Under the pieces are notes generated by a model. That model was not told where the DNA came from and did no database searches. It was given only the letters and a program-made list of their open reading frames with translations. From Alphaproteobacteria bacterium (GTDB lineage: Bacteria > Pseudomonadota > Alphaproteobacteria > Rickettsiales > SXRF01): a DNA stretch of 11,537 nucleotides. A program made the translations under genes and the position numbers. Every line of letters starts with the position of its first letter. The stretch's first letter is position 1. This document shows, piece by piece, positions 7,273 through 11,537 of this stretch. Location of the stretch: assembly GCA_020050695.1 (NCBI GenBank), contig JAGVKI010000175.1:1-11537 (forward strand), in the 5' to 3' direction.

Positions 7273-8097
7273 ATGCAGAAGATCGCATTATATCGTATTT
7301 TAGGAAATGACCTTCCGCCCAGACATGCAGTAGGCCAGACAGTTACAAATCTGGAATTTATTTTCAAGAATGAACCGCAGTTTGAAAATGTCGAAAAGCG
7401 CTGGGTTGTTAATCGCGTTATTTCGCCTAAACAGGAAAAGGCGATCATCGGCATGCTGGAGTTGCACAACCAGCCCTATATACACATTCCGTTTGACCGT
7501 GAGAAATACCTAAAGCTTTCCAGGCGTCGCCGGGCGTTACTATTGCCACCATCCCTTTGGTCAAAAACGAAGCACCTGATTAATCTGAATGATGCTCGCA
7601 ACAGAGCAATAGAGGAAGGAAGCAAGATTGCCGACTGGGTGATGCCGTTTGACGGGAATTGCTGCTTTACTGAAGACGGTATGAAGCGTGCGCAGGACGT
7701 GTTATCGCGGGCTGATCGCGGCATGTACTGTATCCCTATTTACCGCTTGCTTGATAATGCCGCGTATTTCAATTTTTCTTCCGCTGGGTATGTGCAGCAC
7801 GAGCCTCAGGTCGTGATTAGCCGCCACGAGAAAGCACGGTTTAATGAAACTTTTTCGTATGGTAATGAAAGTAAGGTTTCATTTCTTAGAAAACAGTTCA
7901 GGGTAAATACTGCAGGTTATACCAACGCAGCGTTTATATTAAATGACGCCAATTTTGAAGCGGGTTATGTGCTGCGCCTGTTCTCTGGAGTCAGGGAAGG
8001 TGAAGCCGACCATAGGGTTCGCGTCAGGCTGCGTAAGCAGGCGTTGCAATCGATCATCACACAGGTTGAACAGGGTGCGGGTGCTATATTTGAGTGA
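7273..8097 (+). CDS. Uncharacterised protein with glycosyltransferase-like features
   Basis: I do not recognise this 274-residue protein with confidence. It has no signal peptide or membrane segment. The N-terminus reads IALYRILGNDLPPRH, followed by NLEFIFKNEP and KRWVVNRVIS, and then a basic stretch, LSRRRRALLLP (82-92). In the middle, NDARNRAIEEG (106-116) followed by DWVMPFDGNCCF (121-132) resembles the way a GT-A glycosyltransferase presents its nucleotide-sugar and metal site, with DGN in place of DxD. The C-terminal third holds aromatic-rich segments and YGNESKVSFLRKQ. The ribosome-binding site GGAG is 12 nt before the ATG, rather far. It follows the PhyH-family gene by 26 nt in the same direction and is likely co-transcribed. 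Together they could modify a glycan or small molecule, but that rests on context. Confidence 0.75.
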   Translation: MQKIALYRILGNDLPPRHAVGQTVTNLEFIFKNEPQFENVEKRWVVNRVISPKQEKAIIGMLELHNQPYIHIPFDREKYLKLSRRRRALLLPPSLWSKTKHLINLNDARNRAIEEGSKIADWVMPFDGNCCFTEDGMKRAQDVLSRADRGMYCIPIYRLLDNAAYFNFSSAGYVQHEPQVVISRHEKARFNETFSYGNESKVSFLRKQFRVNTAGYTNAAFILNDANFEAGYVLRLFSGVREGEADHRVRVRLRKQALQSIITQVEQGAGAIFE

Positions 8098-8112
8098 TGC
8101 TGGCCGTACCTA

Positions 8113-8141
8113 TTGTATTGCAAGTCATTTTCACATATACT
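8113..8141 (+). promoter_or_regulatory. Putative sigma70-type promoter of the exoD-like gene
   Basis: TTGTAT (8113-8118) and TATACT (8136-8141) are separated by exactly 17 nt. The -10 matches consensus at five of six positions, while the -35 keeps only TTG. A transcript would begin near 8148, leaving an untranslated leader of about 46 nt before the ATG at 8194. This argues that the gene is at least partly independent of the PhyH pair. Confidence 0.35.
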
Positions 8142-8193
8142 CAGCTTGATTTTACATTCAATTCACCTGCTAAAGAAACTTGTATCCCCCTCA

Positions 8194-8820
8194 ATGACTG
8201 AAACAAACCACCACAAAAGACGCACCAGCGACTTACTAAAAGAGATAGCACATACGCCAGATAATGGTTCAATCACGGTGGGTAAATTTGTGGAAATGCT
8301 TGGAGATCGCTCCTTTGCGCTCTCAATCCTTATTTTTTCCCTTCCCAATTCCCTTCCTGTTCCTGGTATTCCTGGGTTTTCAACCTTAACAGGAGTGCCT
8401 ATCCTGCTGATTGCCATGCAGATTGTGTTTGGCCGCCAGTCTATCTGGCTTCCGCAAAAGGTAGCGGAGAAGACATTCTCTCAGGCCGTGATCACCAAGA
8501 TCGTTCACAAGGCGCTTCCGGTGATTAAATGGCTGGAACGTTTCATCAAACCCAGGGTTTCTATGATTTGTGAATCATGGGGTGAGCGCCTGATGGGCGC
8601 TTTAATTTTTACCATGGCATTGATATTGACGCTGCCTATTGTTGGGGGGAATTTCCTTCCAGGTTTTTCTATCTCCCTTATGGCGCTCGCCTTGCTGGAA
8701 AATGATGGAATATTTGCGATATTCAGTATGTTATTTGCACTCGCAAGCGTCTATGTCATGTATGAAATCATTTATTTCGTGATCGGAACGGCTATCCGCT
8801 GGACGCTTGGAGTTTTCTGA
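8194..8820 (+). CDS. exoD: ExoD-family exopolysaccharide synthesis membrane protein
   Basis: This is a 208-residue inner-membrane protein of the ExoD family, named for a Rhizobium protein needed for normal exopolysaccharide production and alkali tolerance; its biochemical role is not settled. Family marks are VGKFVEMLGDRSFALSILIF (29-48), the Pro-rich LPNSLPVPGIPG (50-61) and GGNFLPGFSISLMALALLENDG (151-172). Hydrophobic segments lie at about 41-57, 64-80, 135-150 and 173-199. The frame is open further upstream to a TTG at 8113, but those codons overlap the putative promoter and add 27 residues unlike the family. I therefore take the ATG at 8194, although no strong ribosome-binding site precedes it. 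The separation from the upstream gene is 96 nt. Confidence 0.87.
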   Translation: MTETNHHKRRTSDLLKEIAHTPDNGSITVGKFVEMLGDRSFALSILIFSLPNSLPVPGIPGFSTLTGVPILLIAMQIVFGRQSIWLPQKVAEKTFSQAVITKIVHKALPVIKWLERFIKPRVSMICESWGERLMGALIFTMALILTLPIVGGNFLPGFSISLMALALLENDGIFAIFSMLFALASVYVMYEIIYFVIGTAIRWTLGVF

Positions 8821-8827
8821 GTTTTTC

Positions 8828-8871
8828 TTGAAGTGAACAAACATCCGATGCTAGAGTGATGCCTTACTCTA
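8828..8871 (+). promoter_or_regulatory. Candidate promoter with a hairpin over the -10
   Basis: TTGAAG (8828-8833) and TAGAGT (8852-8857) are 18 nt apart, each matching consensus at four of six positions. The -10 is also the left arm of a perfect inverted repeat, TAGAGT-8 nt-ACTCTA (8852-8871), which could be an operator for the downstream HEVMH protein gene. It could also be a weak hairpin after the ExoD gene, but it lacks a T tract. Confidence 0.28.
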
Positions 8872-8910
8872 AAGTGCCACAAGAGCACAGCAGACAACGG
8901 GAATTTCAAA

Positions 8911-10473
8911 ATGCACGTGCAACGACTGCAGCAGGAAACTGCTGTTGCATATGACAGAGCCAGTATAATTGGCCGGGTAGAATCACGCTTTTATGTGGAT
9001 GAGCCGACGGTGCTTGTGCGCAATGGCCTGAGTACCGACCTGCTGTGTTCTGCCAGTGATCTGTTCCGCACTTCGCGTCGCCAGGTACTGACCGAAAAAG
9101 TCCATGACGCCATGGAATATGCGACTGCTTTTACGGATGTGGAAGAACTCAACGCATTACAATATATGCCACCTGAGCAGCCAAATGATTACCTTACGCT
9201 TGGCTTGTACTTATATCTGGCGGATGAATGCAGTCGCCGGTGCCCGGATCAGACGTTTCTGAGTGCTTTGCGCGCGGCCAAGGTAAGCCTTGATATTGAT
9301 GATGTGCCCGATGCGCAGCGCTTTTTTGAACGCTGCCAGAAGGCCCTTAAAATCCTTGGTATGGATGATGCTGAGCACATGGGTGTCCTGCAGGAATGGA
9401 AAGATACCGGCACCTATACTTTACATGGTGAGCGCAACTATAGTGATGACGATGGTGTAAAAGGCACCTACGCCGAACTTGCTGCCAATATTTGCCAGAG
9501 GCAGAAATATTTGGGAATGAATCTTGCTATTTCCTATGCGCTTGGAAACAAGCATGAGGTTGAAAACCTCAGTGCAGAAGAGATGCTTGCCGATGCTCGC
9601 AGGGCTGCGGATAATACACAGATTGTTGACCGCCGCATTGCGCGTGGTTTTGATATACGCGAAGACCAGCTGATTAATTGTATGCTGGAAGCCACCAGAT
9701 CCTTGCCGCCTGCACCTGACAATGCGACGTCCCAATGGGCGGGAACCCGCGCCCGCGCTATCTTGCAATGGCTTCCCGATAATGCGCTGGAGGTGCTCGA
9801 CCGCGAACGGTACATCTGCGCCTATGCCGATGCGCCGGTGATTGGGACTGTGTATCCTGCGGAAAACCCGCCGGGTATTAAAAATGAAGATGAAAAGGAT
9901 GTGCGCAATAACAAGGGGCAATGGCTTTCGCGTTATCGTACTATTTTCATGTCTAATGGCTACCGCCAGCAGGCGGGGGATATTGATGCCGACCCAACGC
10001 TCAAATCCGCTGTAGCCGCGCAGACGCTGATGCATGAAGTCATGCATATGGCGATTGCCGCCCTGCCTGATGAGAAAAGAAAGCAGCTAAAAGCAGAAGT
10101 GGAGGAGTTCTCCGCGCAGCTGATCAGCCAGGAAAAACTACCCGATTACTTCGGCCAGCGCCTGCGAACGATTGATACCAACACGCTTACCGAAGTGCTC
10201 AATACCAAGTCGCGCCTCTATTTGAACTATTCGAATAAATGGGAGGAAGTGGCGTGCAATGCGTACGGACTGATGCATAGCGAGTTTAATGCAAAGGGTA
10301 GCCTTTCTTCCGAGCGTCCCTTCCAGAATCCGCCCAAAGGCCTTGAATCGCTAACGCTGCTTGCCCAGCATCTGGATAATGTAATGGATGAGGCGCTCGT
10401 TCATTTTCGCAGTAACCCTACGCCTAACTGGGGTATGGACAGATTGCTGCACGACAGGCTTGGCGTGAACTGA
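8911..10473 (+). CDS. Putative zinc metallopeptidase-like protein (HEVMH), family unknown
   Basis: I do not recognise the family of this 520-residue protein. It has no signal peptide or transmembrane segment, so it is probably cytoplasmic unless exported by another route. The notable feature is His375-Glu376-Val-Met-His379 within TLMHEVMHMAIAAL, a classic HExxH zinc-binding helix with hydrophobic flanks. About 66 residues later, KWEEVACNAYG (443-453) offers Glu445/Glu446 as a third zinc ligand in gluzincin style. The first 300 residues are mostly helical in character, with three Cys in LADECSRRC and nearby, and no recognisable domain. A GGGA ribosome-binding site lies about eight bases before the ATG. 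The gene is monocistronic, converging with the SDR gene only 1 nt away. Peptidase activity is inferred from the motif alone. Confidence 0.8.
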   Translation: MHVQRLQQETAVAYDRASIIGRVESRFYVDEPTVLVRNGLSTDLLCSASDLFRTSRRQVLTEKVHDAMEYATAFTDVEELNALQYMPPEQPNDYLTLGLYLYLADECSRRCPDQTFLSALRAAKVSLDIDDVPDAQRFFERCQKALKILGMDDAEHMGVLQEWKDTGTYTLHGERNYSDDDGVKGTYAELAANICQRQKYLGMNLAISYALGNKHEVENLSAEEMLADARRAADNTQIVDRRIARGFDIREDQLINCMLEATRSLPPAPDNATSQWAGTRARAILQWLPDNALEVLDRERYICAYADAPVIGTVYPAENPPGIKNEDEKDVRNNKGQWLSRYRTIFMSNGYRQQAGDIDADPTLKSAVAAQTLMHEVMHMAIAALPDEKRKQLKAEVEEFSAQLISQEKLPDYFGQRLRTIDTNTLTEVLNTKSRLYLNYSNKWEEVACNAYGLMHSEFNAKGSLSSERPFQNPPKGLESLTLLAQHLDNVMDEALVHFRSNPTPNWGMDRLLHDRLGVN

Positions 10474-10474
10474 C

Positions 10475-11239
10475 TTATTTAGGTGCCATGCGAAGCGCGC
10501 CGTCGAGCCTGATCACTTCACCGTTGATCGCGTTATTTTCAATAATATGTTTCACCAGCGCTGCATATTCCTCCGGCTTTATCAGGCGGGGAGGGAAGGG
10601 CACGGTTGCCTCCAGGCTTGCACGCACATCATCAGGCATGCCGGCAACCATCGGCGTGTCGACCGGCCCCGGTGCAATGGCATTCACGCGCACGCCAAAA
10701 CGCGCAAATTCACGCGCGGCAGGCAGGGTAAGGCTTACAATTGCGCCTTTAGAGGCGGCATAGGCGGCTTGGCCAATCTGGCCTTCATAGGCGGCAATCG
10801 ACGCGGTATTGATAATTACGCCGCGTTCTTTATCGCTTCCCATTTCAGGCAGGCCCTGCATGGCTTCTGCGCTTAAGCGAAGCACGTTAAAGCTGCCCAC
10901 TACATTGACGCGCAGCACGGTTTCAAAAAAGGAAGCCGCCATGGAGCCTTCGCGGGTGAGTATGCGGCCAGCGCCAAGTACGCCTGCGCAGTTTATGACA
11001 ATGCGCGCGCCGCCATGAGCTTTAGCTGCTGCGGCCAGTACGGTTTTTACATTTTCCTCACTCGTGACATCGCATTCAAATGCCGCGCCGCCAATATCCT
11101 TCGCTACTTTTTCTGCTGCGTCCAGATTACGGTCGAGCAGTGCTACTTTGGCGCCGCCTGCCGCAAGTACGCGAGCGGTTGCTGCACCAAGGCCAGAGCC
11201 GCCGCCAGTAATAACAACAGGCGTGTTTTTAAGTTCCAT
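10475..11239 (-). CDS. Short-chain dehydrogenase, HSD10-like 3-hydroxyacyl-CoA dehydrogenase
   Basis: This 254-residue classical SDR probably oxidises a 3-hydroxyacyl-CoA, including 2-methyl-branched ones, with NAD+. The cofactor loop TGGGSGLG is at 11-18. Asp36 at the end of strand two favours NAD over NADP. NCAG is at 83-86, and the catalytic Ser147, Tyr160 and Lys164 sit in NTASIAAY and YAASK. The insert before the Ser strand (GLPEMGSDKERGVIINTASIAA) and the ending INGEVIRLDGALRMAPK are typical of the mammalian HSD17B10/3-hydroxy-2-methylbutyryl-CoA dehydrogenase type. AGGAG lies seven bases before the ATG and overlaps the stop of the acyl-CoA dehydrogenase gene, so the two are translated together. 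That pairing fits isoleucine or fatty-acid oxidation. Confidence 0.92.
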   Translation of the reverse strand: MELKNTPVVITGGGSGLGAATARVLAAGGAKVALLDRNLDAAEKVAKDIGGAAFECDVTSEENVKTVLAAAAKAHGGARIVINCAGVLGAGRILTREGSMAASFFETVLRVNVVGSFNVLRLSAEAMQGLPEMGSDKERGVIINTASIAAYEGQIGQAAYAASKGAIVSLTLPAAREFARFGVRVNAIAPGPVDTPMVAGMPDDVRASLEATVPFPPRLIKPEEYAALVKHIIENNAINGEVIRLDGALRMAPK

Positions 11240-11248
11240 GGGCCGCTC

Positions 11249-11537
11249 CTATAAACGCTGGCTGATAACAAGTTTCTGCACGTCGCTGGTGCCTTCATAA
11301 ATCTGGCAGACGCGCACGTCGCGGTAAATACGCTCAAGCGGGAAATCGCGCAAATAGCCATAACCGCCAAGGGTCTGGATTGCATCTGAACAGACACGTT
11401 CAGCCATTTCCGAAGCAAAGAGTTTAGCCATGCAGGCTTCTTTCAGGCACGGCTCGCCCGCGTCACGCAGCTGGCATACATGGTGCAGCAACTGGCGTGC
11501 TGCTTCCAGCTGCGTTGCCATATCGGCAAGCCTGAAG
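11249..11537 (-). CDS. Acyl-CoA dehydrogenase, C-terminal part (5' end outside the window)
   Basis: About 95 codons of the C-terminal helical domain are visible, in frame to the window edge, beginning [14 protein letters not shown]. This FAD enzyme introduces the trans-2 double bond into acyl-CoA. Family marks are [37 protein letters not shown] and [14 protein letters not shown]. The Glu in YEGT is at the position of the catalytic base in short-, medium- and short/branched-chain members. The isovaleryl-CoA type keeps its base elsewhere, and I cannot exclude chain-length variants from this piece. The stop is TAG, 9 nt before the SDR start, and overlaps the SDR ribosome-binding site. This points to a beta-oxidation or branched-chain amino-acid operon continuing to the right. 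Confidence 0.93.
   Translation of the reverse strand, partial: FRLADMATQLEAARQLLHHVCQLRDAGEPCLKEACMAKLFASEMAERVCSDAIQTLGGYGYLRDFPLERIYRDVRVCQIYEGTSDVQKLVISQRL

Noticed and set aside
8113..8193. A TTG-initiated, 27-residue N-terminal extension of the ExoD-like protein
   Set aside because: It overlaps a good -35/-10 pair and does not resemble the family N-terminus; the ATG at 8194 is preferred.
9421..10047. A 208-codon minus-strand frame inside the HEVMH protein gene
   Set aside because: It is antisense to a longer gene that has a ribosome-binding site and a recognisable motif; the frame has no family features.

Overview
The window looks like bacterial chromosome from a Gram-negative, probably alphaproteobacterial, organism of moderate GC (judged by eye). 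The basis is gene content: an ExoD-type membrane protein, a short bacterioferritin-like protein, a mitochondrial-HSD10-like short-chain dehydrogenase next to an acyl-CoA dehydrogenase, and an envelope exporter made of an HlyD-type adaptor, an FtsX-type permease and a LolD/MacB-type ATPase. Lineage is inferred. I see no rRNA, tRNA, CRISPR array, insertion sequence or phage gene, and no gene-free stretch over 300 bases.

Layout. (1) 1-2515, minus strand: an amino-acid catabolic operon, read right to left as a tryptophanase-like beta-eliminating lyase, L-threonine 3-dehydrogenase, and the first 23 codons of an unidentified gene. The gaps are 2 and 1 nt. A palindrome sits inside the putative promoter of this operon. 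(2) 2608-3033, minus: a bacterioferritin-like di-iron protein. (3) 3177-6114, minus: an adaptor-permease-ATPase export operon, tightly packed, with an ATGA stop/start overlap between the last two genes. (4) 6308-8097, plus, divergent from the exporter: a PhyH-family oxygenase with an unusual His-x-Gly metal motif, followed by an unrecognised protein that has some glycosyltransferase-like features. (5) 8194-8820, plus: an ExoD-family membrane protein, probably with its own promoter. (6) 8911-10473, plus: a 520-residue protein of no family I recognise, carrying an HEVMH zinc-peptidase motif. (7) 10475-11537, minus, converging on the previous gene with a 1-nt gap: an SDR dehydrogenase and the C-terminal end of an acyl-CoA dehydrogenase, a beta-oxidation or branched-chain amino-acid breakdown pair.

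How they fit together. Both ends of the window are catabolic: Trp/Ser/Cys and Thr breakdown on the left, acyl-CoA oxidation on the right. The middle leans towards the cell envelope: a tripartite-type exporter, an ExoD homologue, and a possible sugar-modifying pair. The least explained parts are the PhyH protein with its partner gene (6308-8097) and the HEVMH protein (8911-10473). I found no clear evidence of a complete new multi-gene system.
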